The position numbers and the translations under genes are program-made. A stretch of 64,000 bases of DNA from Frondihabitans australicus (lineage in GTDB: Bacteria; Actinomycetota; Actinomycetes; Actinomycetales; Microbacteriaceae): positions 992,001 through 1,056,000 of the forward strand of contig NZ_RBKS01000001.1 of the NCBI RefSeq assembly GCF_003634555.1, read 5' to 3'. Below the pieces are notes generated by a model, which searched no databases, had not been told where the DNA came from, and saw only the letters and a list, made by a program, of their open reading frames with translations. Below, one piece after another: positions 47,108-55,427 of the stretch (within the stretch, counting starts at the first letter, position 1; each line of letters opens with the position of its first letter).

Positions 47108-49261
47108 CTACGAGCTCTTGGTCCGGTCGGCGCCGAGATCGTTCGGCCAGCGGTCGCTCGTCTCGCCGTTCGCGTTGACGGTGTTTGGGTCGAGCCCAGC
47201 CGGATCGAGGGCAGCAGGGTCGAACGACGGGTCGTCCATCCGCGGATCGTGCTCGCTCGCCGGCCGGGAGTCGTCGTGCGGGTGCGTCTGACTGGCGAGG
47301 CGGCGGCCACGGGTACCGCGCGAGTGCTCGAGGGCGGCCTCGATGGCGTCGGCCGCCCGCACGAGTGCGAGGTGCGACAGGGCCTGCGGCGTGTTGCCCA
47401 CGTGGTGGCCTGTGGCGACCTCGATCTCCTCCGACAGCATGCCGACGTCGTTGCGATAGCCGACGAGGCGGTCCATGAGAGCGATCGCGTCGTCGAGTCG
47501 CCCTGACCGCGCGTACTGCTCGGCGAGCCAGAACGAGCAGGTGAGGAACGGGTTCTCGGTGCCCGACAGGCCGTCGATGCCCGACTCGGTGCGGTAGCGG
47601 GTGAGCAGGCCGCCCTTCAGGAGGTCCTTTTCGATGGCTGCCACCGTGCCGAGCATGCGCGGGTCGTGCGCGTCGACGTAGCCGACCTGCGAGAGCTGCA
47701 GCAGCGACGCGTCGACCTCGTGTGATCCGTACGTCTGCGTGTACGTGTTGCGCTCGGCGTCGAAGCCGTTCGTCTCGATCTCGTTGCGGACCTTCTCGCG
47801 CAGCTCGATCCAGCGCTCGACGGGGCCGTCGAGGTGGAACTGCTGGACGCCGCGCACCGCGCGGTCGAGGGCCGCCCAGATCATCACCCGCGAGTGCGTG
47901 AAGTGCTGCTCGGGCCCGCGGATCTCCCAGATGCCGTTGTCGGGGCGGTCCCAGTTGTCCTCGACGTGCTGCATGAGGGCCCGCTGGAGGGCCCAGGAGT
48001 CGGCGTTCTCTTCCACCCCGAGCTCGCGGGCGTCGTGGAGGGCGACCATGACCTCGCCGAACACGTCGCCCTGGTACTGCGTGAACGCGCCGTTGCCGGT
48101 GCGCACCGGCTTCGACCCTCGATAGCCGGGCAGCTCGTCGATGGTGTTCTCGAGCAGGTAGCGCTCGCCCGACAGGCCGTACATGATCTGCACGTCGGCG
48201 GGGTCGCCGGCGATGGCGCGCAGGAGCCAGCCGCGCCAGCCGGCGGCCTCTTCGGCGAAGCCGTGCAGGATCAGCGCCTGCAGGGTCATCGACGCGTCGC
48301 GCAGCCAGACGTAGCGGTAGTCCCAGTTGCGGGAGCCCCCGAACTGCTCGGGCAGGCTCGTCGTCGCCGCGGCGACGATGCCGTTCGTGTCTTCGTGGGT
48401 GAGCGCACGCAGCAGGAGCAGAGACCGGTGCACCTCGGACCCGTACGCCGCCGGCGCATCGGAGTGCGACGCCCACTCCTGCCACCAGGTGACGGTCTCG
48501 TCGATCCGCGTGCCGGCGTCGATCGGCGCCGGCGGCTCGCGATGCGACGGGTACCAGGTGAGCGACATGTCGACCGTCTCGCCGGCGGAGACGTCGAACG
48601 TCGCGCCGTGCGTGTGGTCGTGCGCGGTGAGCCGCGGGCCTCGGACGATGACGGCGTCGGGGCCGGCCACGGCCACGAGAGCGCCGTAGGCGACCTCGCC
48701 GGCCTTGTGCGTCTTGGGCCTGACGGACTTGGAGTCCCAGCCGTCGCTGCCGTCGTCGTCGACCTGTCGGATCCACGGGATCGCGGTCGTGTAGCCGAAG
48801 CGGATGCGGAGGTCGGCGGTCATCCGCACGGTGCCCTTGAGTCCGCGCACGCGACGCACGACGTCGGCGCGGCGGTCGCCGTAGGGCATGGTGTCGACGA
48901 CCTCGACCTCGCCGGTCGGCGTGGTCCAGTGCGTGACGAGCACGAAGGTGTCGGCGATGTAGCTGCGCGTGGCCGTGGCGGCGGAATCCTCGGGGGCGAC
49001 CAGCCAGCGACCGGAGTCCTTGTCGCCGAGGATCGCCGCGAACATCGACGCGGAGTCGAAGCGGGGCAGGCACAGCCAGTCGATGCTGCCGTTGATGCCG
49101 ACGAGCGCCGCCGTGTGGCAGTCGCCGATGAGGGCGTAGGCCTCGATCGGCAGCACGCCCTCGGGCAGGTCGTCGGCGGGCGGCGCCGTCGTGCCGGACG
49201 TGTATGCCTCGTGCTTCGCGGTGTCGGTTGCCTCGTCGGGTGCGGGCGCAGCGGTGCTCAT
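47108..49261 (-). CDS. GH15 glucoamylase / trehalase-like glycoside hydrolase
   Basis: 717 residues from ATG at 49261 (49270 also possible). An N-terminal beta-sandwich (IEAYALIGDCHTAALVGINGSIDWLCLPRFDS) precedes the (alpha/alpha)6 barrel. GH15 motifs are GGSRNWDYRYVWLRDASMTLQAL, FTQYQGDVFGEVM and GIWEIRGPEQHFTHSRVMIWAALDRAV, the last with the general-acid Glu. No signal peptide is present, so it acts inside the cell, like mycobacterial GH15 trehalases. A 100-residue acidic, disordered tail follows the barrel. It lies 73 bases downstream of the SOS-boxed DUF6504 gene on the same strand. Confidence 0.9.
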   Translation of the reverse strand: MSTAAPAPDEATDTAKHEAYTSGTTAPPADDLPEGVLPIEAYALIGDCHTAALVGINGSIDWLCLPRFDSASMFAAILGDKDSGRWLVAPEDSAATATRSYIADTFVLVTHWTTPTGEVEVVDTMPYGDRRADVVRRVRGLKGTVRMTADLRIRFGYTTAIPWIRQVDDDGSDGWDSKSVRPKTHKAGEVAYGALVAVAGPDAVIVRGPRLTAHDHTHGATFDVSAGETVDMSLTWYPSHREPPAPIDAGTRIDETVTWWQEWASHSDAPAAYGSEVHRSLLLLRALTHEDTNGIVAAATTSLPEQFGGSRNWDYRYVWLRDASMTLQALILHGFAEEAAGWRGWLLRAIAGDPADVQIMYGLSGERYLLENTIDELPGYRGSKPVRTGNGAFTQYQGDVFGEVMVALHDARELGVEENADSWALQRALMQHVEDNWDRPDNGIWEIRGPEQHFTHSRVMIWAALDRAVRGVQQFHLDGPVERWIELREKVRNEIETNGFDAERNTYTQTYGSHEVDASLLQLSQVGYVDAHDPRMLGTVAAIEKDLLKGGLLTRYRTESGIDGLSGTENPFLTCSFWLAEQYARSGRLDDAIALMDRLVGYRNDVGMLSEEIEVATGHHVGNTPQALSHLALVRAADAIEAALEHSRGTRGRRLASQTHPHDDSRPASEHDPRMDDPSFDPAALDPAGLDPNTVNANGETSDRWPNDLGADRTKSS

Positions 49262-49334
49262 GCGCGCCATCCAATCAGATGATGCGGGTGGTTCGGACGG
49301 CGAACCATCAGTCGGCTCACGGCTGCGTGCAAGG

Positions 49335-49661
49335 TCACGCGAACAGCTGCTGCTCGACCTCGTCGTCGAAGACGCCGAGGAGCAGCCAGTCGCCGGTCGC
49401 CCGGTCGAGCGCGAGGTCGAACGTGCCGTCGACCCGGTGCGCGCCGTCGGTGAGCGGCAGGGCGTCGACCCGCCACACGGGCAGCTCGAGCAGCGTCGTG
49501 CCCTCACCCCGTGGAGCCCTCGTCGCCGAACGCCACCACTCGCGCCGTGTCACCCACACCTCGGGCGGAGAGACGACGCCGTACACCACTCGCCGCCAGG
49601 TGAACCGCAGCGGCGACCCCGCCTCGGTCGTCTCGACCGGCACCCTCTCGTCGATCCTCAT
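49335..49661 (-). CDS. DUF6504-like protein under a LexA box
   Basis: 108 residues: MRIDERVPVETTEAGSPLRFTWRRVVYGVV...PPEVWVTRREWW, ending LALDRATGDWLLLGVFDDEVEQQLFA. This beta-rich small domain is typically encoded next to imuB and dnaE2 in actinobacteria and is annotated DUF6504. ATG at 49661 has a GGGAG ribosome-binding sequence; upstream starts were rejected because they would cross the LexA box. Its promoter carries a perfect SOS box, which supports a DNA-damage role. Confidence 0.78.
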   Translation of the reverse strand: MRIDERVPVETTEAGSPLRFTWRRVVYGVVSPPEVWVTRREWWRSATRAPRGEGTTLLELPVWRVDALPLTDGAHRVDGTFDLALDRATGDWLLLGVFDDEVEQQLFA

Positions 49662-49691
49662 CAGTGCTCCCGCCTCGTGTGTCAAGCATAT

Positions 49692-49707
49692 TCGAACGTG
49701 TGTTCGA
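49692..49707. promoter_or_regulatory. SOS (LexA) box upstream of the DUF6504-like gene
   Basis: TCGAACGTGTGTTCGA, identical over 18 bases to the box at 45425. It lies 31 bases before the ATG at 49661 (minus strand) and 140 bases before the SDR gene on the plus strand. Confidence 0.92.
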
Positions 49708-49846
49708 ATGCTACGGGCGGCCACCGACATCGCGCGGGGGTGGGGCGACGCGGCGCCGGCACGTGCGCGAGATCCTGCGGGGGACTCTCGCTCCCTGCCT
49801 GAGCGCTCCCTTCCTCGGCTCCTGCGCCCTCGGCACCATGGAGGAC

Positions 49847-50611
49847 ATGAAGACGACAGAGCACACCATCCTCATCACCGGCGGAACCTCGGGCCTCGGG
49901 CTCGGCCTGGCCCAGCGGCTGCAGGCCGAGGGCAACAGCGTCATCGTCGCGGGTCGCCGCCGCGAGCTGCTCGCGCAGATCGAGCGCGACAATCCGGGCA
50001 TCACGGGCGTCGAGCTCGACGTGTCCGACCCCGAGTCGATCGAGCGGGTCTCGCGCGAGCTGATCGCCACGCGCCCCGAGCTCGACGTCGTGATCACGAT
50101 GGCCGGGATCATGGAGCCGGAAGACCTCCACACGCCGGCCTTCCTCGAGACCGCCGAGCGCATCGTGACGACGAACCTGCTGGGCACGATCCGCACGGTG
50201 GCGGCGTTCACCGAGCACCTGCAGTCGAAGCCCGACGCGGCCGTCATGACCGTGTCGTCGGGCCTCGCGTTCGTGCCGCTCGCGCAGACGCCGACCTACA
50301 GCGCCACCAAGGCCGCCGTGCACTCGTTCACCGAGATCCTGCGCGTGCAGCTGGCCGACACCTCGGTCGAGGTGCTCGAGCTGGTGCCGCCGGCGGTCGC
50401 CACGACGCTGATGGGCCAGGACGAGGACACGACCGGCCGCGCCATGCCGGTCGACGAGTACCTCGACGAGGTCATGCAGCTCCTGCGAGACGGTGCAGCC
50501 CGGGGCGAGCGCGGGGGAGAGGTGCTCGTCGAGCGCGTCAAGTTCCTGCGCAACGCCGCCGTCGAGGGCCGCTACGACCAGGTGCTCGGCATGCTCGCCG
50601 CGTCGCACTGA
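49847..50611 (+). CDS. Short-chain dehydrogenase/reductase (DltE-like)
   Basis: 254 residues (the ATG at 49838 would add MED). Rossmann motif [18 protein letters not shown], then DVVITMAGIMEP, NLLGTIRTVAAF, VSSGLAFVPLAQTPTYSATKAAVHSF (Ser-Tyr-Lys catalytic set). The sequence is nearest DltE/YciK-type classical SDRs; substrate unknown. A clear terminator follows. Confidence 0.85.
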   Translation: MKTTEHTILITGGTSGLGLGLAQRLQAEGNSVIVAGRRRELLAQIERDNPGITGVELDVSDPESIERVSRELIATRPELDVVITMAGIMEPEDLHTPAFLETAERIVTTNLLGTIRTVAAFTEHLQSKPDAAVMTVSSGLAFVPLAQTPTYSATKAAVHSFTEILRVQLADTSVEVLELVPPAVATTLMGQDEDTTGRAMPVDEYLDEVMQLLRDGAARGERGGEVLVERVKFLRNAAVEGRYDQVLGMLAASH

Positions 50612-50653
50612 CGCTTCCTCCACAGCACCTGACGGCTCCTCCACAGGCGCCCG

Positions 50654-50684
50654 GGGCCGCCGACCTCTCCACGGTCGGCGGCCC
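50654..50684 (+). terminator. Terminator after the SDR gene
   Basis: A perfect 12-bp inverted repeat (50654-50665 and 50673-50684) with a 7-base loop, followed by TTCG, 42 bases after the SDR stop. Confidence 0.85.
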
Positions 50685-50724
50685 TTCGCCATGTGGGTCG
50701 GCTCGGGTCTGCCAGGGTCGCAGG

Positions 50725-51678
50725 ATGTGTGAGCCCGCCCTCGAACCGCACCCGTCCCTCCTCGTCCGCGCGTCCCTCGACGACACGGCCGTGCGACGAG
50801 CGTGCCTTCGCGGCGACCTGGTCCGTCTGACCGCCGGGCGGTACGTTCGCCGCGAGCACTGGGACCCGCTCGACGAACCCGCCCGCCACGTCATGCAGTG
50901 CCTCGCCGCGGTCTCGCGCCTCGACAAGAGGGTCGTCGTCTCTCATGCGTCCGCGGCGGCATTCTGGGGGCTGCCGCGGCTCGGGCCGTGGCCTGGGCGC
51001 GCGCACGTCATCGATCCGACCTCCTCCCGTGCGACGACCCGCGCCTGCGCGACGATCCACGCCGCACCTCTCGACGACACCGAGATCGTCGAACGCCACG
51101 GCTCGCTCGTGACCTCCGCCGCCCGGACCGCCGTCGACATCGCCGTGACCGCGCCGTTCCGACAGGCCGTCACGTGTCTCGACGACGGGCTCCGTACCGG
51201 ACTCTTCACGGACGACGATCTGCGGACCTCGCTCGATCGCCGACCCACAGGCCACGGTCGTCGGCGCGCTGCCGCGGCGATCCTGTTCGCCGACCGTCGC
51301 GCCAACCGCTCGGGCGAGTCACTGAGCCGCGTCGTCATGCACGAGTCGGGCATCGCCACACCGGAACTGCAGCACCACTTCGACGGCCCGGACGGGCTCA
51401 CCGCCGACGTCGACTTCTTCTGGCCCGAGCAGGGCATCGTGGGGGAGTTCGATGGCGAGACGAAGTACCGCGACAGCGAACGCTGGTCGGGCCTGTCGCC
51501 GGAGGAGGTCGTGATCCGCGAGAAGTACCGCGAGGACTGGATCCGCGCGCTGCCCCAGGTCCAGGGCTTCGTCCGCTGGACGTGGCGCGACGCGTATGCG
51601 CGAGGCAGCCTCGCGCGGCTGCTGGCCGACTCCGGCGTGCCGATCGACCTCCGTGGGGGCGGCAGGCGGCGGGTCTGA
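50725..51678 (+). CDS. AbiEi-type N-terminus / DUF559-like protein
   Basis: 317 residues. An N-terminal winged-helix-like segment (SLDDTAVRRACLRGDLVRLTAGRYVRREHW) resembles the antitoxin-type wHTH seen in AbiEi-like proteins. The C-terminus carries LTADVDFFWPEQGIVGEFDGETKYRDSERWSGLS, like restriction-endonuclease-fold (DUF559/Vsr-like) proteins, with Asp, Glu and Lys in plausible positions. Such stand-alone proteins are abundant in Microbacteriaceae and have no proven function. Start: ATG at 50725, 7 bases after a CAGGGT that may serve as a weak -10. No cognate toxin lies beside it. Confidence 0.72.
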   Translation: MCEPALEPHPSLLVRASLDDTAVRRACLRGDLVRLTAGRYVRREHWDPLDEPARHVMQCLAAVSRLDKRVVVSHASAAAFWGLPRLGPWPGRAHVIDPTSSRATTRACATIHAAPLDDTEIVERHGSLVTSAARTAVDIAVTAPFRQAVTCLDDGLRTGLFTDDDLRTSLDRRPTGHGRRRAAAAILFADRRANRSGESLSRVVMHESGIATPELQHHFDGPDGLTADVDFFWPEQGIVGEFDGETKYRDSERWSGLSPEEVVIREKYREDWIRALPQVQGFVRWTWRDAYARGSLARLLADSGVPIDLRGGGRRRV

Positions 51679-51758
51679 CGTTGGGCGTGATGCGGCGCGT
51701 TCGATGTGCAGCGGCGCGTTTCGTGCCGTGCGGCGGTTCGCGACGGAGACGTGAGCGT

Positions 51759-51824
51759 GATGCGGCGCGTTTCACGCGCGGCGGCGCGACGCGTCACGCC
51801 GCATCGCGTGAAACGCGCCGCATC
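51759..51824. repeat. Intergenic inverted repeat and repeated GATGCGGCGCG words
   Basis: Perfect 20-bp arms lie at 51759-51778 and 51805-51824 around a 26-base spacer that itself contains GACGCGTC. A related GATGCGGCGCGTT word also occurs at about 51690. The region separates converging genes (plus 50725 gene, minus hipA), so bidirectional termination is likely. The repeated word makes it more complex than one hairpin. Confidence 0.85.
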
Positions 51825-51865
51825 GTGTGGCGGCCGCGCCACGCACGCGGCGGGCGGCAGGCGCG

Positions 51866-53197
51866 CTACAGGCGCGGCATCGCCGCGGCCATGTCGCGCG
51901 CGAGCGAGGGGGCGACGCCGGCGTCGGACGCGAATCCGCGCCACCCGGCGACGGCCGAGCGCACCTCGTCCACGACGGCGCGGGCCCGGGGCACGAGGTG
52001 GCGATCGGCCACGGCCTCGATGTCGCCGAGGGTGATGTCGCGGAAGCGGCCGTTCACGCTCATGAGGTGCTGGTACGTCCAGGCGCCGCCGGGGTTGTAG
52101 GCGAAGGTGACGTCGTAGGCGGGGGCGAGTCGCCAGGCTCCTGCGCCCTCGTCCGAGGCCGACACCGCGCCGGGCCCGCCGGGCGCGCCGGGCCCGTCGA
52201 GCAGGAACGAGAAGTTCTTGGTGTGGTCGTCGCAGTTGGCGGCGAGCACGTTGAATACCATGCGGCGGAACGCCTGCTCTCGGGCCGAAGCGCCGAGCCC
52301 GAGCGACGCGATCGCCTGGAAGTACTGCGAGTAGTCGTGAGTCTGCCGCTGCCGGAAGTCGAGGTGCGTGAGCCCGCAGAGCGTCAAGGCGTGCACCTTG
52401 GAGCCGCCCTCGCCGCGGTCGTACCGCCGGGTCATGAAGTGGGCCCGGCCGTTCTCCTCCAGGAGTCGCGTCTCGGTCATCTCGAGCCCCGCTGCCCGCG
52501 CCATCTGCGCGTACGCGTACTCGACCCGGCCGTAGTCGCCGCCCGACCCCAGCTCGGCGTCGCGGCCGACGCCGTCGAGCTTGATGAGCCAGAACTCGAA
52601 CCCGGGATCGGCGGGCAGCTGCCCCGAGCGGATCTCGCCCGAGTCGGGGTTCCACGCGATGACGGCCTTCGCCCGCGCACCGCCGGCGGAGGTGCCCACC
52701 TGGATCAGGCTGTGGATCGCCGCCTCGGTCTCGCGGTCGCCCGCGAAGCGCTCGTCCAGCACGCTGCGAGCGCCCTCGACCAGGGCGCTCATCTCGACGG
52801 CGCTCGCGACCCTCTGACGGGGCCCGCGCGACGGGCGGAACTCGAGGGCGCCCATCGCCCGGTTCGACATGTAGGCCAGTCGGTCGAGCGGGGTGACGTC
52901 GCCCTGCCGGATGCCCTGGCGCGCGAGCCAGGCGTCGATGATCGCGTTGCCGAAGTCGTCGGGCAGGGCGTCGGCCAGAAGCGCCGGCAGTCGATGGAAG
53001 GTGGCCTCGGGCAGCGACGGGAACACGTGACGTCGCCGGCTAATCGGCATGTGAAGCGGTGCGAGCTCGATGCCGCGGGCGACCCAGTCGGGGTAGTACT
53101 CGAAGACGTAGGAGCCGAGGCCCGGGTCGGGCGCGACGGCCCCGACCCGCAGGCCCCACGCGGTGACCTCGACCGCGGCCACGGGCGTGTACGGCAT
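51866..53197 (-). CDS. hipA: HipA-family serine/threonine kinase toxin
   Basis: 443 residues. An N-terminal HipA_N-like region (LAPLHMPISRRRHVFPSLPEATFHRLPALLADALPDDFGNAII) precedes the kinase core with the HipA P-loop-like LIQVGTSAGGARAKAVIAW. The catalytic loop is ANCDDHTKNFSFLLDG (HipA type) and the metal-binding part is LAPAYDVTFAYN. E. coli HipA inactivates glutamyl-tRNA synthetase; the target here is unknown. The ATG overlaps the hipB stop (ATGA), the standard antitoxin-first order. Confidence 0.92.
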   Translation of the reverse strand: MPYTPVAAVEVTAWGLRVGAVAPDPGLGSYVFEYYPDWVARGIELAPLHMPISRRRHVFPSLPEATFHRLPALLADALPDDFGNAIIDAWLARQGIRQGDVTPLDRLAYMSNRAMGALEFRPSRGPRQRVASAVEMSALVEGARSVLDERFAGDRETEAAIHSLIQVGTSAGGARAKAVIAWNPDSGEIRSGQLPADPGFEFWLIKLDGVGRDAELGSGGDYGRVEYAYAQMARAAGLEMTETRLLEENGRAHFMTRRYDRGEGGSKVHALTLCGLTHLDFRQRQTHDYSQYFQAIASLGLGASAREQAFRRMVFNVLAANCDDHTKNFSFLLDGPGAPGGPGAVSASDEGAGAWRLAPAYDVTFAYNPGGAWTYQHLMSVNGRFRDITLGDIEAVADRHLVPRARAVVDEVRSAVAGWRGFASDAGVAPSLARDMAAAMPRL

Positions 53198-53535
53198 CAG
53201 GCGCCGCCGCGCGGACGGTACACGCGCTGTCGGGGCCCGGCGGACTGGCCGCGCAGGACGTCGATCGGGCTCACCGTGGGCTCGGGCGACAGGGTGTCGA
53301 GCCACGCCTCGGCGTGCAGGGCGCGGAGCACGCGGATGACCGTGCGGAGCGTCGAGCCGCGGCCGTTCTCGAGGTTCTTGATCGACGACAGGCCGACGTC
53401 GGCGAGCTCGGCGAGTGCACGTTGGTCGTACCCGGCATCGAGGCGCAGGGCGCGGATCTGCGCGCCGAGGCGTGCCTCGAGGTCGTCGGTGCCGGAGTCG
53501 TCCGTCATGACCTGATAGTGATCCACAAAAGTCAT
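53197..53535 (-). CDS. hipB: HipB-family antitoxin (XRE helix-turn-helix)
   Basis: 112 residues (a start at the internal Met-10 is also possible). The helix-turn-helix is LGAQIRALRLDAGYDQRALAELADVGLSSIKNLENGRGSTLRTVIRVLRAL. HipB dimers repress the operon and block HipA. The C-terminal part is basic and Pro-rich. The 5' flank is the most AT-rich stretch of the window. Confidence 0.9.
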   Translation of the reverse strand: MTFVDHYQVMTDDSGTDDLEARLGAQIRALRLDAGYDQRALAELADVGLSSIKNLENGRGSTLRTVIRVLRALHAEAWLDTLSPEPTVSPIDVLRGQSAGPRQRVYRPRGGA

Positions 53536-53598
53536 AAAAACAACTATAACGGCTTATTCAGTCTCTAATAGATGTTTTTACAACTATTCTGGAATGAT
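53536..53598. promoter_or_regulatory. AT-rich hipBA control region
   Basis: This 63-base gap is strikingly AT-rich against ~70 percent GC around it. Two copies of ACAACTAT lie 40 bases apart (53540-53547 and 53580-53587), each next to an A/T run (AAAAAC and GTTTTT). They are candidate HipB operators. Confidence 0.55.
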
Positions 53599-54672
53599 TC
53601 AGAGTCCGGACTCTTCGGCGAGACCCTTTTCGACGAGCTGATCCCAGAGGCCTGCCCCGTCGGGCGCGTACAACCACGGCACATTGGTGGTGCGCTCGTT
53701 CTCCTCGCCCCGCGAGCGTCCGCCCGCGAACACGGCCTCGCTCGTCGACAGCTGCCGGATGGCCACGGCCTCGACGTTCTCCGGGTGGTCGCGCAGGAAT
53801 CCGCCGTAGAGCTCTTCGTCGTGCTGACCGTCGTCGCCGACCAGCAGCCACTTCATGCCGGGGAACTCGGCGGCGAGGCGGCGCAGGGACTGCTCTTTGT
53901 GCAGCCGCCCGCTGCGGAACCAGCGGTCGTGGGTCGGCCCCCAGTCGGTGAGCAGCAGCGGGCCCTGCGGGTAGAAGTTGCGGTTGAGGAAGCGCGACAG
54001 CGTCGGCGCGACGTTCCACGCGCCGGTCGACAGGTAGATCACCGGGCACCCGGCGTGCGTCGCGCGGAGGCGCTCGTAGAGGACGGCCATGCCGGGCACG
54101 GGCCGTCGCGCGTGCTCGTCGAGCACGAAGGTGTTCCAGGCCGCGAGGAGGGGACGCGGCAGCGCGGTCACCATGACGGTGTCGTCGATGTCGGAGATGA
54201 TGCCGAAGCGCACGTCGGGGTCGATGACGAAGACCGGGGCCTCGACGTCGAGCGAGCCCTCCGTGCGCAGCGTGACGGAGTGCCAGCCAGGCTGGAGGTC
54301 CACTTCCACTCGGGCGTCCACCACGCCGCCCCGGTCGGCGGTGACGTGGTGGGTCACGCCGTCGATCACGGCCTCGACGACCACGGCGTCGATCGGCACG
54401 CTCGTGAAGCTGCGCCAGCCGCGCACGTGCGTGTGGCCGTTCGAGCGCCGCTCGCCCTCTTTCGTGAGGAGCACGCGGCACAGGATCCGAATCCAGCCCG
54501 GCCCCCCGTAGCCCGAATACGGCACGATCGTCGGGATCAGCCCCCGTCGCCGGGCGTTCCGCTCGCGGAAGGCGTGAACGGCGTCCTCCATGCGGGCCGC
54601 ACGGTGGAGCATGGGCTCGACACCGCCGGCGATCGCACCGTTCGGCCCTGAGGTCTTGCGGGAACCCAGCAT
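53599..54672 (-). CDS. App1/DUF2183-type phosphatase
   Basis: 357 residues. The conserved core is FGIISDIDDTVMVTALPRP (DxDxT, haloacid-dehalogenase type), PVIYLSTGAWNVAPTLSRFLNRNFYPQGPLLLTDWGP, HKEQSLRRLAAEFPGMKWLLVGDDGQHDEELY. The yeast member App1 is a phosphatidate phosphatase; bacterial substrates are unproven. No signal peptide or membrane helix is seen. It is transcribed toward hipB on the same strand and starts 4 bases before the end of the HMCES-like gene's 3' side. Confidence 0.87.
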   Translation of the reverse strand: MLGSRKTSGPNGAIAGGVEPMLHRAARMEDAVHAFRERNARRRGLIPTIVPYSGYGGPGWIRILCRVLLTKEGERRSNGHTHVRGWRSFTSVPIDAVVVEAVIDGVTHHVTADRGGVVDARVEVDLQPGWHSVTLRTEGSLDVEAPVFVIDPDVRFGIISDIDDTVMVTALPRPLLAAWNTFVLDEHARRPVPGMAVLYERLRATHAGCPVIYLSTGAWNVAPTLSRFLNRNFYPQGPLLLTDWGPTHDRWFRSGRLHKEQSLRRLAAEFPGMKWLLVGDDGQHDEELYGGFLRDHPENVEAVAIRQLSTSEAVFAGGRSRGEENERTTNVPWLYAPDGAGLWDQLVEKGLAEESGL

Positions 54673-54676
54673 TCGA

Positions 54677-55369
54677 TCATTGTGGCATGCCGACGGCGGC
54701 CACCGGTCGGAAGCCGGCGCGCTCGGCGTGCTGCAGCGACTCGCCGGAGACGCCCTCGAGGAGGTCGTCGTCTCCCTCGGCCTCCGGGTCCAGCCAGTCC
54801 TCCATCAGCTCGGCGCCGACCAGCACCGGCATGCGCTCGTGGAGCTCGGCGAGCGGCCCTGCGGACTCGCGGGTGAGGATCGTGGTCGAGAGCAGCCAGC
54901 GGGCCGGATCGTCGGGCGCCACGTGCGGGTTCCGCCACCACTCGTACAGGGCGGCGAAGAGCATGATCTCGTCGTCGGGCAGGGTCACGAGGTGCGGGGT
55001 CTTGCCGCCGTCTGCTCCTGCGGCCCACTCGTAGTAGCCGGAGGCGGGCACGATGGCGCGGCGCGAGACCACGGCGTCGTGAAATGTCGGCTTGCTCGCG
55101 GCGGTCTCGATGCGCGCGTTGAACAGCGGCGGCTGCGCCCTCGGGTCGGTCGCGGTGGACGGCACGAGCCCCCAGCGGGCCGACGCGAGGCGGCGGACCG
55201 GGGGACCACCGGCGTCCGCGCCGCGCGGCGCGGCATCGACGATGAGACTCACCGGGTCGGTCGGAGCGATATTCCAGGAAGGCTCTGGAAGAGTGTCTCC
55301 CGTCACATCCACGTCGAAGAGGGCCACCAGGTCGCTCGAGGCGCGCGACATCACGAATCTTCCGCACAT
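54677..55369 (-). CDS. HMCES/YedK abasic-site processing protein (SRAP family)
   Basis: 230 residues beginning MCGRFVMSRASSDL, so Cys2 becomes the N-terminal nucleophile. Further SRAP residues are SWNIAPTDPVSLI (Asn and Pro), ARWGLVPSTATD, LFNARIETAASKPTFHDAVVSRRAIVPASGYYEWA (Glu) and ILTRESAGPLAELHERMPVLV (active-site His). The protein cross-links to abasic sites in single-stranded DNA and shields them. ATG at 55369 was chosen because Cys must follow Met. No LexA box was seen near it. It overlaps by two bases a possible but unlikely TetR start on the other strand. Confidence 0.93.
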   Translation of the reverse strand: MCGRFVMSRASSDLVALFDVDVTGDTLPEPSWNIAPTDPVSLIVDAAPRGADAGGPPVRRLASARWGLVPSTATDPRAQPPLFNARIETAASKPTFHDAVVSRRAIVPASGYYEWAAGADGGKTPHLVTLPDDEIMLFAALYEWWRNPHVAPDDPARWLLSTTILTRESAGPLAELHERMPVLVGAELMEDWLDPEAEGDDDLLEGVSGESLQHAERAGFRPVAAVGMPQ

Positions 55370-55427
55370 GACCATCAGTCTTCCAGCGGGGGCCGACACC
55401 GTGTCGCAACTCGCACAAGGAGAACCG

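Noticed and set aside
41979-49274. A single open frame of 2431 codons on the minus strand
   Set aside because: Only the part from 45413 downward (dnaE2) is a real protein. The upstream 1287 codons are Arg/Ala/Gly-rich read-through in a non-coding frame over zwf and GH15, as expected at this GC content.
49204-51678. An 824-codon plus-strand frame crossing the SDR gene
   Set aside because: Only the last 317 codons (from 50725) look like protein; the rest overlaps the SDR gene out of frame.
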